A DNA stretch of 64,000 nucleotides from Marinomonas pollencensis (lineage in GTDB: Bacteria > Pseudomonadota > Gammaproteobacteria > Pseudomonadales > Marinomonadaceae). Each line of letters starts with the position of its first letter. Position 1 is the stretch's first letter. Location of the stretch: positions 248,001-312,000 of the forward strand of contig NZ_QUNG01000005.1 in NCBI RefSeq assembly GCF_003387375.1, in the 5' to 3' direction. Of the stretch, positions 9,534-19,222 are shown one piece after another. The position numbers and the translations under genes were made by a program. The notes beneath the pieces are model-generated. The model did not search any database and was not told the DNA's origin. It saw nothing but the letters and a program-made list of their open reading frames with translations.

Positions 9534-12500
9534 ATTTGTCCCGCGTGTTTATCTTCCGGCCTGTGGCAACTTGGCTGATTACCATGGCCATCATGCTGCT
9601 GGGTATTCTTGGTTTTCAGTGGTTGCCTGTGGCCAGTCTACCCGCCATATCAACGCCCATGATCGAAGTGAGCGCCAATCTTTCAGGCGCGAGCCCTGAA
9701 GTTATGGCGACCACGGTTGCCACGCCTCTTGAACGCGCACTAGGGCAAATTTCCGGGGTCAGTGAAATGACCTCATCAAGCTCGCAAGGCACCACGTCTA
9801 TCGTCATGGTGTTTGATAACGATAAAGACATTAATGGCGCGGCTCGTGAAGTTCAAGCAGCCATTAATGCGGCCAAGAGCCTATTACCCAGTGCCATGAC
9901 ATCGTCACCCACCTATCGCAAAAGAAACCCGTCAGCGGCGCCTATTTTTATGCTGTCACTGACTTCGCCCTCCTTAGCAGCGAGCGAGCTTTATGACTTT
10001 GCGTCCAATCAACTTGAGCCGCGCATTGCACAGATACAAGGAGTCAGTGAGGTGTCTTTGCTTGGTAGTGCGCTACCGGCGGTACGGATTGACCTGCACC
10101 CTCAAGCATTAACCCATTATGGCATTTCGTTAGACACGGTGCGTAAAGCCATTGTGAACGCCACGGACCACCAGCCAAAAGGCATTCTTCAAGGGGAAAA
10201 AAACACTTGGATGGTCAACACCAATGACCAATTGCTGAACGCAAAGCAATTTGCCGACTTGATCATTTATCATCAAGATGGCGTCGCGATCCAGTTATCT
10301 GATGTGGCACAGGTGTCAGATGGTGTTGAAAACCGTTTCAATGTGGGCTACTACAATAATCAACCCGCGATCAATATTGGCGTCACTCAATCGTCGGGCA
10401 GTAATATGCTGTCGACCATAGACGACATCAAGGCACAGCTGCCCATGTTCAACAAGCTGCTGCCAAAAGACGCCTCACTAAACATTGTCTTGGATCGCTC
10501 TCCAACGGTACGATCTGCACTGCATGAAACAGAGCGCACATTACTGATTGCAATGGCATTAGTTATCGCGGTGGTCTTTGTATTCTTGCGCAATGGTCGC
10601 GCCTTATTAATTCCGGCAATGGCCTTACCCGTCTCATTGCTCGGCACCTTTGCAGTAATGTATTTACTCGGTTATAGCCTAGATAACTTATCATTAATGG
10701 CGCTGATCGTTTCGACAGGCTTTGTGGTTGACGATGCCATCGTTGTCTTGGAAAACACCTCAAGGCACATTGAAGAGGGCTTAGGGCCCGTCAGAGCCGC
10801 TCTCAAAGGCGCCAAAGAAGTCGGCTTCACTGTCTTAGCTATGACGGTTTCCCTCATCGCCGTGTTTATCCCTTTGCTTTTTATGAACAACATGATTGGC
10901 CAATTGTTGCGTGAATTTGCCGTGACCTTATCCGTGGCTTTGGTTATTTCTATGTTGGTGTCCCTTACACTGACTCCGATGCTGTGTTCACGAATGCTTC
11001 GTCGCCAAACACAAACCAAGACAGCGCCTTGGTTCTATCGAATCATTGAATCATGGTTTAGCAAATTACAAAGCGCCTACCAGATCAGCTTAGACTTTAT
11101 CCTAACCCACAAGCGACTGACCATGCTGACCTTATTGGCAACGATTTTTCTTAACTTGCACCTCTACAGCACGGTACAAAAAGGCTTCTTTCCAAACCAA
11201 GATACCGGCATCCTATTTGGCGCGCTTCGAGCTGATCAAAATACCTCATTTGCGGCGATGGAACCACGCCTGCGTAAATACTCTCAAATGATTCAAAATG
11301 ACCCAGCCGTTGCTGGGGTGATGAGCTCTATTAGCAGTGCCCGCCATGGTTCACGAAATATTGGGCAATTTTTTGTGCGCCTTAAACCTATCGACGAACG
11401 CCAAGCAACCGCCAGCCAAGTTGCAAACCGCTTGTATAAGCAAGCCCAACAATTAGCCGATGGAAGCCTCTTTTTGCGCGCTGCCAGCGACATTCATGTG
11501 GGCGGCCGTAGCGCCAATGCCAGTTATCAATTAAGCCTACAATCTGACAACCTTGATACCTTACGCGCTTGGGCGCCCAAGGTTAAAACAGCGCTTTCTA
11601 AGCTCCCCCAGCTAAGTGGTGTTGATTCTGACTTACAAGAAGGCGGGCAAGAGGTTCAGATTGTCATCGACCGAGCAGCGGCAACACGATTAGGGGTTTC
11701 CGTTGACGACTTTGACACACTGTTAAGCAACGCATTTAGCCAGCGGCAAATTACCACCCTATATAAAGCCTCTACCCAATATCATGTGGTCATGGGGTTA
11801 ACCAGTGACTACACCAGTAACAGCGACGTATTGAACTATCTTAATATCGTTAACGACCAAGGTGATGTCATTCCGATCAGTGAATTTACTCATCTAGAAA
11901 GTGGTAATGCGTCCTTATCCGTTGCCCATCAAGACCTTTCTGCAACCGTCACCATTGCATTCAACACCGCCGATGGTAGCACCCTTGAAACGGCCCAGCA
12001 AGCCATCAAAACTGAGCTGGCTAGGCTGGCCTTGCCAAGCACGATTGTGGCGAATTACGCTGGCAGTGCGCAGCTGTCACAGGCCTTCGCCAATAGCTTG
12101 CCATGGTTAATACTCGCGGCCTTACTGTCGGTGTATCTGATCTTAGGTATGCTTTACGAAAGCTTCGCTCATCCATTAACGATTCTTTCGACCTTGCCTT
12201 CAGCAGGTTTAGGGGCTTTGTTGCTGATGCAAATCACCAATACCCAACTCACCGTCGTTGCCTTTATTGGGATTTTATTACTGATCGGTATCGTTAAAAA
12301 GAACGCGATTATGATGATTGATTTTGCTTTAGACGCCCAACGACGCCTCGGACTCTGCGCCAAAGATGCCATCCGTGAAGCCTGCCTAAAACGCTTTAGA
12401 CCTATCATGATGACCTCTTTTGCAGCGTTTTTTGGAGCCCTTCCCATGGCCCTTGATAGTGGCGGCGACGCCGACCTACGCAGCCCATTAGGCATTGCTA

Positions 12501-12691
12501 TTTGCGGAGGCTTGTTGGTAAGCCAAATTCTCACGCTCTATACCACACCGGTGGTTTATCTATACATGGAGCGCATTAGCGCGATCAGCAGCCGACTATG
12601 GAAACGTCTTATTCGGCCAGAAGAAGCGACACAAGGCGAGGGGAGATTAGCCCCAGCTGTAACCAAAGATAAAATGGATAATGATGAATAA
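9530..12691 (+). CDS. mdtC: RND efflux pump permease, MdtC-like
   Basis: The second RND permease, 1053 residues, starting MNLSRVFIFRPVATWLITM. It carries the proton-relay segment GFVVDDAIVVLENTSRHIE in the middle of its first half and the family segment GIVKKNAIMMIDFAL in the second half. It is homologous to the preceding gene but clearly diverged, as MdtB and MdtC are from each other. The start overlaps the mdtB stop (ATGA), and its 3' end overlaps the outer-membrane gene by 11 bp. The C-terminal tail is charged and about 25 residues longer than in E. coli MdtC. The MdtB/MdtC assignment rests on order and adaptor similarity. Confidence 0.88.
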   Translation: MNLSRVFIFRPVATWLITMAIMLLGILGFQWLPVASLPAISTPMIEVSANLSGASPEVMATTVATPLERALGQISGVSEMTSSSSQGTTSIVMVFDNDKDINGAAREVQAAINAAKSLLPSAMTSSPTYRKRNPSAAPIFMLSLTSPSLAASELYDFASNQLEPRIAQIQGVSEVSLLGSALPAVRIDLHPQALTHYGISLDTVRKAIVNATDHQPKGILQGEKNTWMVNTNDQLLNAKQFADLIIYHQDGVAIQLSDVAQVSDGVENRFNVGYYNNQPAINIGVTQSSGSNMLSTIDDIKAQLPMFNKLLPKDASLNIVLDRSPTVRSALHETERTLLIAMALVIAVVFVFLRNGRALLIPAMALPVSLLGTFAVMYLLGYSLDNLSLMALIVSTGFVVDDAIVVLENTSRHIEEGLGPVRAALKGAKEVGFTVLAMTVSLIAVFIPLLFMNNMIGQLLREFAVTLSVALVISMLVSLTLTPMLCSRMLRRQTQTKTAPWFYRIIESWFSKLQSAYQISLDFILTHKRLTMLTLLATIFLNLHLYSTVQKGFFPNQDTGILFGALRADQNTSFAAMEPRLRKYSQMIQNDPAVAGVMSSISSARHGSRNIGQFFVRLKPIDERQATASQVANRLYKQAQQLADGSLFLRAASDIHVGGRSANASYQLSLQSDNLDTLRAWAPKVKTALSKLPQLSGVDSDLQEGGQEVQIVIDRAAATRLGVSVDDFDTLLSNAFSQRQITTLYKASTQYHVVMGLTSDYTSNSDVLNYLNIVNDQGDVIPISEFTHLESGNASLSVAHQDLSATVTIAFNTADGSTLETAQQAIKTELARLALPSTIVANYAGSAQLSQAFANSLPWLILAALLSVYLILGMLYESFAHPLTILSTLPSAGLGALLLMQITNTQLTVVAFIGILLLIGIVKKNAIMMIDFALDAQRRLGLCAKDAIREACLKRFRPIMMTSFAAFFGALPMALDSGGDADLRSPLGIAICGGLLVSQILTLYTTPVVYLYMERISAISSRLWKRLIRPEEATQGEGRLAPAVTKDKMDNDE

Positions 12692-14138
12692 TCGACTTAT
12701 ACAAGTGTTCGGATTGGGGGTTATCTCTCTCATAGTCTCAGGTTGTAGTCTGGTAGGGCCTGATTATCAGCGTCCTGACACCCCAACAAGTGAACAATTC
12801 AAAGAAGCACAAGGTTGGAAAGAAGCCAGTCCTGCGGACTTACAACCAAAAGGGGCGTGGTGGCAAGTGTACCAAGATGACCCCCTATCCAAGCTGCTTA
12901 AACAGGTAGAAATTAATAATCAAAATGTCGCTGAGTATGCGGCCGATTATGAAAAAGCTAAAGAAGTGGCAGAAGAGGCGGGCACCAATTTGTACCCAAC
13001 CATAGGCGCCAATGCTGGTGCAACACGCTCAGGCAGCCAAAGCCAAACCAGTAATGCCTATTCAGCCCAAGCTACCGTCAGCTGGGAAATAGATTTATGG
13101 GGTAAGCTGCGTCGCACTCGAGAAGCCAACCTAGCCAGCGCCCAAGCCAGTGCGGCAGAATTGGCTTCGGCAACATTAAGCGCGCAATCATCATTGGCGC
13201 AAGACTATTTTCAATTGCGTGTACTGGACGAAAAAATACGTCTTTATCAAACCAATATTGCGGTCTATGAGAAATACTTAAAAGTGGTGACAAACCAGTA
13301 TCAACTTGGCAATACATCGAGCGCATCGGTATCTCAAGCCCAAACTCAGCTGCACAGCACCCGTGTCTCAATGCTGGATTTACAATGGCAACGCGCCCAA
13401 TTCGAACATGCTATTGCTGTGCTTATAGGGCAACCACCAGCCGCTTTTTCAATCACACCTACCAGTCTGTCGTTCACCTTGCCATCTGTCCCCACCACGC
13501 TGCCTTCCACCTTGTTAGAACGACGCCCTGATATAGCCTTCGCAGAGCGCAGTATGGCATCAGCTAATGCATCCGTTGGCGTAGCCATTGCTGGTTACTA
13601 CCCAGATTTATCTTTGTCGGCCAGTGCTGGCTTTGAAAACAGCGTACTGGGTAATTTGTTTGAATTACCCTCGAGAGCTTGGTCCATTGGACCTTCATTG
13701 AGTGGTAACATTTTTGACTTTGGTGCAACCAAAGCACAGGTAAAACAAGCCAAAGCAGAATACGCTGCCAACGTGGCTAATTACCGCCAAACAGTACTGA
13801 GCGCATTTCAGGAAGTGGAAGACTATTTAGTCGAAATGCGAATCTTAGAAGATGAAATAAAAGCCCAGACTCTGGCGACAAAATACGCAAAAGAATCGGC
13901 TCGGGTGACGTTTAATCAATTTAAATTAGGCATGATTGATTACTTAGATGTTGCCACGACAGAAGCCACCAGCCTCACTCAGCAGCAGAGCCAATTGAGC
14001 TTAATCAGCACCCAATTAGTGAACAGCGTACAGCTTATCGCAGCGTTGGGAGGAGGCTGGGATAGCCATCAATTACCCACTGCCAAGGCTCCGGATAGTG
14101 CCTCAAAGCAAGCGGCGAGTGCTACCAGAGTTAAGTAA
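12681..14138 (+). CDS. RND efflux outer-membrane lipoprotein (OprM/NodT family)
   Basis: Outer-membrane channel of the tripartite pump. The 485-residue product has a lipoprotein signal peptide with lipobox IVSGCSLVGPDYQRP, so the mature protein would start at the Cys near residue 22. Two OEP repeats follow, with typical segments WWQVYQDDPLSKLL, SWEIDLWGKLRR, LLERRPDIAFAERSM and QEVEDYLVEMR. Two in-frame ATGs (12681 and 12684) are possible starts. It overlaps mdtC by 11 bp, so the whole pump is one operon. E. coli mdtABC relies on tolC elsewhere; here the operon carries its own channel. Confidence 0.92.
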   Translation: MMNNRLIQVFGLGVISLIVSGCSLVGPDYQRPDTPTSEQFKEAQGWKEASPADLQPKGAWWQVYQDDPLSKLLKQVEINNQNVAEYAADYEKAKEVAEEAGTNLYPTIGANAGATRSGSQSQTSNAYSAQATVSWEIDLWGKLRRTREANLASAQASAAELASATLSAQSSLAQDYFQLRVLDEKIRLYQTNIAVYEKYLKVVTNQYQLGNTSSASVSQAQTQLHSTRVSMLDLQWQRAQFEHAIAVLIGQPPAAFSITPTSLSFTLPSVPTTLPSTLLERRPDIAFAERSMASANASVGVAIAGYYPDLSLSASAGFENSVLGNLFELPSRAWSIGPSLSGNIFDFGATKAQVKQAKAEYAANVANYRQTVLSAFQEVEDYLVEMRILEDEIKAQTLATKYAKESARVTFNQFKLGMIDYLDVATTEATSLTQQQSQLSLISTQLVNSVQLIAALGGGWDSHQLPTAKAPDSASKQAASATRVK

Positions 14139-14150
14139 ATCATTGAGCAA

Positions 14151-14186
14151 AGTACAAAACAGCGAGTTAACCGGCTGTTTTGTACT
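14151..14186. terminator. Inverted repeat between convergent efflux and glycerate kinase genes
   Basis: A perfect 13-bp inverted repeat (14151-14163 with 14174-14186) and a 10-base loop lie 12 bp after the efflux operon stop and 15 bp from the stop of the convergent glycerate kinase gene. There is no clear T-run after the stem, so it is a probable but not classical bidirectional terminator. Confidence 0.5.
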
Positions 14187-14201
14187 GAGTGTTCAATACA
14201 A

Positions 14202-15359
14202 CTAGCCGTTTAACTGGCCACCAAGCTGAATACTTTGTGCAATATTACGAGCGGTATAAGTAACATTTTCTTCGGCTTCAGCAAGAATCTGCTCTATTGA
14301 ATGAAGGAAAGGAATAATAGGAAAAATAGCTAACATGCCTTTTTCCAACATAATCTCGGCGCCATCTCCTAAACAACCTGCAATGCCAATCGTTGGAATG
14401 CCTTTCTCTTTCGCCTGAGTTAGTACCCCCATTGGGGTTTTACCAAAAGCCGTTTGACCATCAATACGTCCTTCCCCGGTAATGACTAAATCGGCACCGT
14501 TCAACTTATCGGCAAATGCTACCGTCGACATAACAATCTCAATGCCAGGTTTTAATTCACCCTGTAAAAACGCTTTGACACCAAGTCCCATACCGCCAGC
14601 AGCGCCAGCGCCAGCCAGTAAGCGCTGATCATCTAGTCCACTTTCAACTATCACATCAGCGAAGTGAGCAAGAGCTTGGTCTAATGCCTCAACCATAGCT
14701 GGCGTTGCCCCTTTTTGAGGACCAAAGATAGCAGATGCACCTCGTTCACCACATAACGGATTGTCCACATCACAAGCAACTTCAATCACACAATTTGCCA
14801 GTTTAGGGTGTACCAGACTCGCATCAATCGAGTGCAATCGTTTTAACGCCAAACCACCATACGGAATAGCTTGCCCATTTTCATCTTGCAGCTGATAGCC
14901 TAATGCCTGCACCATACCTGCACCACCATCATTGGTCGCACTGCCACCAAGACCAAGAATAATGTGCTCAATACCACGATCTAACGCGTCTTTAATCAGC
15001 TCACCTGTACCAAAGCTGGTGGTGATACGCGGGTCTCGCTGCTCCCTCGGTACCAAGTGCAGCCCTGACGCGGATGCCATTTCAATAATGGCAGTGTTGG
15101 GCTTATCTGCTTGATTACCTAACACGCCATACTGTGCCATCACAGGCTCACCAAGAGGGCCAGTCACGGAGACATCAATAAAGTAGCCTTCGGTCGCATC
15201 AATCATTGATTGCACGGTACCTTCTCCGCCATCGGCCATTGGCACTTTGACATACTCAGCATCAGGAAAAACTTGGCGAAAGCCTGCTTCAATGGCATTT
15301 GAGACACCTAGCGCGCTTAAACTTTCTTTAAACGAATCGGGAGCGATAACAATTTTCAT
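14202..15359 (-). CDS. glxK: Glycerate kinase (GarK/GlxK family)
   Basis: Phosphorylates D-glycerate with ATP; this family gives 2-phosphoglycerate, which enters glycolysis. The 385-residue protein starts MKIVIAPDSFKESLSALG and has MADGGEGTVQSM, GLGGSATNDGGAGM and GEGRIDGQTAFGKTP, the conserved type-I glycerate kinase motifs. I placed the start at the ATG ending at 15359; the frame extends 15 codons upstream, but the family begins MKIVIAPDSFK. It is downstream of a GntP-type permease and cdaR on the same strand, the usual company of glycerate or sugar-diacid use. Whether garK or glxK is the better name cannot be decided from sequence. Confidence 0.92.
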   Translation of the reverse strand: MKIVIAPDSFKESLSALGVSNAIEAGFRQVFPDAEYVKVPMADGGEGTVQSMIDATEGYFIDVSVTGPLGEPVMAQYGVLGNQADKPNTAIIEMASASGLHLVPREQRDPRITTSFGTGELIKDALDRGIEHIILGLGGSATNDGGAGMVQALGYQLQDENGQAIPYGGLALKRLHSIDASLVHPKLANCVIEVACDVDNPLCGERGASAIFGPQKGATPAMVEALDQALAHFADVIVESGLDDQRLLAGAGAAGGMGLGVKAFLQGELKPGIEIVMSTVAFADKLNGADLVITGEGRIDGQTAFGKTPMGVLTQAKEKGIPTIGIAGCLGDGAEIMLEKGMLAIFPIIPFLHSIEQILAEAEENVTYTARNIAQSIQLGGQLNG

Positions 15360-15485
15360 AAAAGAGTACCTATTAATAAAAAAACTAGTCATTAACAAAC
15401 GCACTCACATCCAGAAAATCGAGCGCTCAAAAAGAGAAATAGACACCCAAACAAAAACGCAGAGTGTCTAGGTTAAGCGGTTACG

Positions 15486-16844
15486 TTAAAGCAACACTAG
15501 GCTCAACAAATACACCACAAACATAGCACTCACACCTTGAATAAGCGTTGCCATGGTTTGCGCTTTATAAGCTTGGTTAACACTCATTCGGCTAAACTGA
15601 GCCACCACCCAAAAGAAACTATCATTGGCATGGGAAACCGTCATCGCACCAGCACCTATTGCCATTACTGTCAGCACACGACCCATTTCGCTGTCTAAAC
15701 CAATCTGGCCAAGTAAAGGCGCCACCAGTGCCGAGGTGGTTACCAATGCAACCGTCGATGAGCCTTGCGCAGATTTTAGCGCGGCAGACACTAAGAACGG
15801 CATAAAAATACCTACTCCCAGCGCCGACAAAGTCGACCCCAAATAGTCACCAATAGGGGTGGCTTTTAAAACTGCGCCAAACGCGCCGCCCGCTCCCGTT
15901 ATCAATAAAATAGGGGCGGCAGACACCAAGCCTTCGCTAATACGCTCACTAAACTCGGTCACCTTGTTAGTACCCTTTAATAATGGCAAAGACAAGAATA
16001 GACCAATTAACAAGGCGTTCACCGGCTGCCCTAAAAAGACCAACGTTTGGTAAAGGCCGTCTTTGCCTAATGGTGCCGAAGGAAAATTAGCGATAGATCC
16101 AAAACAAATAAGCAAAATGGGTATAAAAATAGGGGAGAATGCTTTTACCGGGCTAGGCAACACACCATAACTTTGCTTCAGGGCTTCATAATCTTCATTT
16201 TCCGCACTGAGGGCTTCTGCGCCTTCGCCATCTGGTGCCACCTTAGCAAAGCGGTTCGCCCACAACATACCAGCAATTGCAGCCACAGCCGAGACAAGCA
16301 AACCGACACCTATCACCAAACCTAAATTCGACTCTAAACCTAAATTACCTGCGGCTGCGATCGGGCCGGGGGTTGGCGGCACAAAAGTGTGAGTTGCATA
16401 CAAGCCCGTTGCTAATGCCACACTCATCGACACACTCGATACTCTCATTCGATTGGCCATAGATTGTTTGAGAGAATTTAAGATAACAAAGCCAGAGTCA
16501 CAGAACACGGGAATAGACACTAGATAGCCAATAATCGACATGGTAAGAGTCGGAAAACGCTTTCCTAATAGCTTTATGACGACATCGGCCATGGTAATAG
16601 CGGCACCACTTTTCTCTAAAATTGTGCCAATAATGGTACCTAAGACAATGACTAATCCTATATATCCTAGAATGCCACCAAAGCCAGATGTGATCGTTTT
16701 AGCAATGCTACTACTGGGTAAACCATAGGCAAAAGCCGCAATAAAGGCAGCAAGAATTAAGGTAAGAAATGGGTGAAGTTTGTACTTAGAAGTTGCCAGA
16801 ACAATAAAGACGATGACCGCAATCAAGATGAGTACGAGTGTCAT
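15486..16844 (-). CDS. GntP-family permease, probably for glycerate or a sugar acid
   Basis: A 452-residue integral membrane protein starting MTLVLILIAVIVFIVLATSKYKLHPFLTLILAA, with about 12 hydrophobic segments. The motif CDSGFVILNSL and the C-terminal HANDSFFWVVAQFS are typical of the gluconate:H+ symporter (GntP) family. An AAGGGA ribosome-binding site precedes the ATG. It lies between cdaR and glycerate kinase, so D-glycerate is the likeliest substrate (inference from context). The gene has 176 bp upstream, with a palindrome at 16899-16923 that may be an operator. Confidence 0.88.
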   Translation of the reverse strand: MTLVLILIAVIVFIVLATSKYKLHPFLTLILAAFIAAFAYGLPSSSIAKTITSGFGGILGYIGLVIVLGTIIGTILEKSGAAITMADVVIKLLGKRFPTLTMSIIGYLVSIPVFCDSGFVILNSLKQSMANRMRVSSVSMSVALATGLYATHTFVPPTPGPIAAAGNLGLESNLGLVIGVGLLVSAVAAIAGMLWANRFAKVAPDGEGAEALSAENEDYEALKQSYGVLPSPVKAFSPIFIPILLICFGSIANFPSAPLGKDGLYQTLVFLGQPVNALLIGLFLSLPLLKGTNKVTEFSERISEGLVSAAPILLITGAGGAFGAVLKATPIGDYLGSTLSALGVGIFMPFLVSAALKSAQGSSTVALVTTSALVAPLLGQIGLDSEMGRVLTVMAIGAGAMTVSHANDSFFWVVAQFSRMSVNQAYKAQTMATLIQGVSAMFVVYLLSLVLL

Positions 16845-16898
16845 GATTTTCCCTTTAATTTTTATTCGGAGAAGCGAGAAACCGCTCAGGATTAGAAC

Positions 16899-16923
16899 AG
16901 ATTATTATTCATTAAAATAATCT
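16899..16923. promoter_or_regulatory. Palindrome upstream of the permease gene, candidate CdaR operator
   Basis: AGATTATT (16899-16906) and AATAATCT (16916-16923) form a perfect 8-bp inverted repeat around a 9-base AT-rich centre. It is 55 bp upstream of the gntP-family start, in the cdaR-permease spacer. Function is inferred from position and symmetry only. Confidence 0.4.
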
Positions 16924-17020
16924 AGGATTCTTTAGACGATTGTCCGGAAATAATCGCTCTTTTCTAGCTTTTTTTGTTCATTTGCACAATATTTCTTGCT
17001 TTATCAGCCAATTATAAAGG

Positions 17021-18148
17021 TTATTTAGTAATCAATTGACCTAGATATAAGCTAAACAAGCCATCCAAAGAATGAATATTAAGCTGGGTTAAGCGCTGAA
17101 TTTTATCCAATCGATAGCGCAATGTGTTTCTGTGTATATGCAGGGAATTCGCGCAGCTTTGTAAATCACCAAAATGCTTCATATATGCTGATAACGTCTT
17201 GATTAATATCCCTTTTTTATCAGCAATTAAGAGTTTTTGATAAGCAGAGGACAAGACTTCACCGCGCCATGTTTGCTTCATGCCAGATAACAAAACTTGT
17301 AACGAGTACTCTTCAAATAAGTACTTTTGCTCTTCTGGGTTGAACTTTTTACCCGAGATGAGTGTGTCTTGGGCCGTTTGATAAGAATGAGACAAACCTT
17401 CTAGGCCAGGGAAATAGTGCCCTAACGCGACTTTTGTGTGCTCAGACAGCGCCTTAGGTAAACGCTTTAACAGTTGATCTATCCGCCGACTTTCCAACTC
17501 AGGATCCCAGTTTAGTCCATCAAGAAAGGCTGGTTTCAAAATAACTAACTGGTTCAAGGATATCATCGCAACTAGGTTGTCACGCTCAGGATGTTGCAAT
17601 AAATGCACTAGCTCTTTTAGGCTGCCGCCGCCATCACTGATTTCAATAATCGCAGCGACTCTGGGCGTTTCAAGGTCAATCCCCAATTGCCCAGCCCAAG
17701 CAACAGCTTGAGGGCTAAGAGTAAAGTCGGCACGAATCAATTGCAGAATAAACTCTTCTTTTTGGCGATTTTCCCACTGTATGGTTTCGTGCAAATTAGC
17801 TTGTTCAACAATCATTTCAGCCGTCATTTTGAGCAGTAAACCATACTGTTTCAGCTCACTAACGTCCCCTGTAATACCGATCACACCAATAATATTGCCA
17901 TGATGGTGTAAGGGGACGTTAATACCGGGTTTAACGCCCATCAAGCTGTCAGAGGCATCTTGCTTGATTTCAACTATCCTATTATGTGTTATGGCCAATA
18001 ACGCCGCTTCGTGAACCGTGCCAATACGCTGTTTATCACCGGAGCCTAAGATGGTTCCTTGGCTGTTCATCACGTTCACGTTGTAATCCAAGATAGCCAT
18101 GGTTCGGCTAACAATTTGCATTGCAATAGCATGGTCTAACACATACAT
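17021..18148 (-). CDS. cdaR: Sugar diacid/glycerate utilisation regulator, CdaR family
   Basis: A 375-residue transcription factor. The N-terminal putative sugar-diacid recognition domain (about 1-135) includes MYVLDHAIAMQIVSRTM, GTVHEAALLA and GVKPGINVPL. The middle region is variable. The C-terminal PucR-type helix-turn-helix (about 320-375) includes CANSLHIHRNTLRYRLDKIQ. In E. coli CdaR activates glycerate, glucarate and galactarate genes, with D-glycerate as effector. An AGAAGG site precedes the ATG at 18148. Only 14 bp separate it from acuI upstream, so it can be read from the acuI promoter. The next genes on the strand are the permease and glycerate kinase, its likely targets. Confidence 0.9.
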   Translation of the reverse strand: MYVLDHAIAMQIVSRTMAILDYNVNVMNSQGTILGSGDKQRIGTVHEAALLAITHNRIVEIKQDASDSLMGVKPGINVPLHHHGNIIGVIGITGDVSELKQYGLLLKMTAEMIVEQANLHETIQWENRQKEEFILQLIRADFTLSPQAVAWAGQLGIDLETPRVAAIIEISDGGGSLKELVHLLQHPERDNLVAMISLNQLVILKPAFLDGLNWDPELESRRIDQLLKRLPKALSEHTKVALGHYFPGLEGLSHSYQTAQDTLISGKKFNPEEQKYLFEEYSLQVLLSGMKQTWRGEVLSSAYQKLLIADKKGILIKTLSAYMKHFGDLQSCANSLHIHRNTLRYRLDKIQRLTQLNIHSLDGLFSLYLGQLITK

Positions 18149-18162
18149 AGAAAAGCCTTCTC

Positions 18163-19143
18163 TTAAAAAGCCACAATTACTCGACCACGTACTTTACCAT
18201 CAAGTAATGCCGAAGCTGTATCGGCGGCTTCATCAAGAGTGATTTCTTTACTAATGACATCAAAGTCTTCAGCTTGCAGCAGTTCACTCAAACGCTGCCA
18301 TGCTTCAATTCGATCAGCCAAAGGACGCATCACGCTATCTATGCCTATCAATTTCACACCGCGTAAGATAAAAGGGGCGACCGAAGCAGGGAAATCAAGA
18401 CCTTGTGCTAAACCACACGCAGTGACCACACCACCATATTTAGTGCTCGCACATGCATTCGCTAATGTATGGCTTCCTACACAATCAACCACTGCGGCCC
18501 AACGCTCTTTTTGTAGCGGTTTACCAGGTTCAGAAAGCGTATTGCGGTCAATTACTTCATCCGCTCCTAAAGATTTTAAGTAGTCAGACTCTGCCATTCT
18601 GCCAGTTGACGCCACTACTTTATAGCCAAGGCGATTTAAGAGACGGATCGCATAGCTGCCAACACCACCATTTGCACCCGTCACTAAGATTTCACCTGAA
18701 GCAGGCGTCACACCTTGTTTTTCGAGTGCTAATACAGACAACATCGCAGTATAACCAGCGGTACCAATAGCCATGGATTGCTTAGCATCAATACCAGCAG
18801 GCAAAGGAATCAACCAGTCACTTTTCAGGCGCGCTTTTTCTGCTAAACCACCCCAGTGCATTTCCCCCACACCAAAGCCGTTCAGTAACACTAGATCTCC
18901 TGACTGAAAACGGTCGGAGTCACTTTGCAGTACTTTTCCAACTAAATCGATCCCAGGAACCATTGGGTATGAACGAGCAATGCGGCCTTTTCCGGTAATC
19001 GCTAACGCATCTTTATAGTTCAAGGTACTGTAATTTACTTGTACTAAAACATCTCCTTCAGGAAGCTGAGACTCTTCTAGGTTGCTTAAAGTACAGCTTT
19101 GTTTACGCTCTTCATTTTGATCAATAATCAGTGCACGAAACAT
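18163..19143 (-). CDS. acuI: Acrylyl-CoA reductase (NADPH), AcuI/YhdH family
   Basis: A medium-chain dehydrogenase/reductase of 326 residues (E. coli YhdH is 324) that reduces toxic acryloyl-CoA to propionyl-CoA with NADPH. Visible motifs are NYSTLNYKDALAITGKG near residue 37, PGIDLVG, the nucleotide-binding GANGGVGSYAIRLL near 155 and the C-terminal GKVRGRVIV. The start ATG has AAGGAG 7 bp upstream. The palindrome TAGAC-N5-GTCTA lies at 19157-19171, immediately upstream, and the same site precedes the divergently spaced regulator gene acuR. In DMSP-degrading marine bacteria AcuI handles acrylate and 3-hydroxypropionate products; no DMSP lyase gene is in this window. Confidence 0.9.
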   Translation of the reverse strand: MFRALIIDQNEERKQSCTLSNLEESQLPEGDVLVQVNYSTLNYKDALAITGKGRIARSYPMVPGIDLVGKVLQSDSDRFQSGDLVLLNGFGVGEMHWGGLAEKARLKSDWLIPLPAGIDAKQSMAIGTAGYTAMLSVLALEKQGVTPASGEILVTGANGGVGSYAIRLLNRLGYKVVASTGRMAESDYLKSLGADEVIDRNTLSEPGKPLQKERWAAVVDCVGSHTLANACASTKYGGVVTACGLAQGLDFPASVAPFILRGVKLIGIDSVMRPLADRIEAWQRLSELLQAEDFDVISKEITLDEAADTASALLDGKVRGRVIVAF

Positions 19144-19156
19144 AAAGACTCCTTTT

Positions 19157-19171
19157 TAGACCGATTGTCTA
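19157..19171. promoter_or_regulatory. AcuR-type operator before acuI
   Basis: TAGACCGATTGTCTA has perfect TAGAC/GTCTA half-sites around five bases. It starts 14 bp upstream of the acuI start codon, so bound repressor would block initiation. A matching site precedes acuR. The pairing with AcuR is inferred. Confidence 0.7.
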
Positions 19172-19222
19172 TTTAATGATTAAAAAAAACCAAAAATCAC
19201 TTTGGTTTCCTTCTATTTCATT

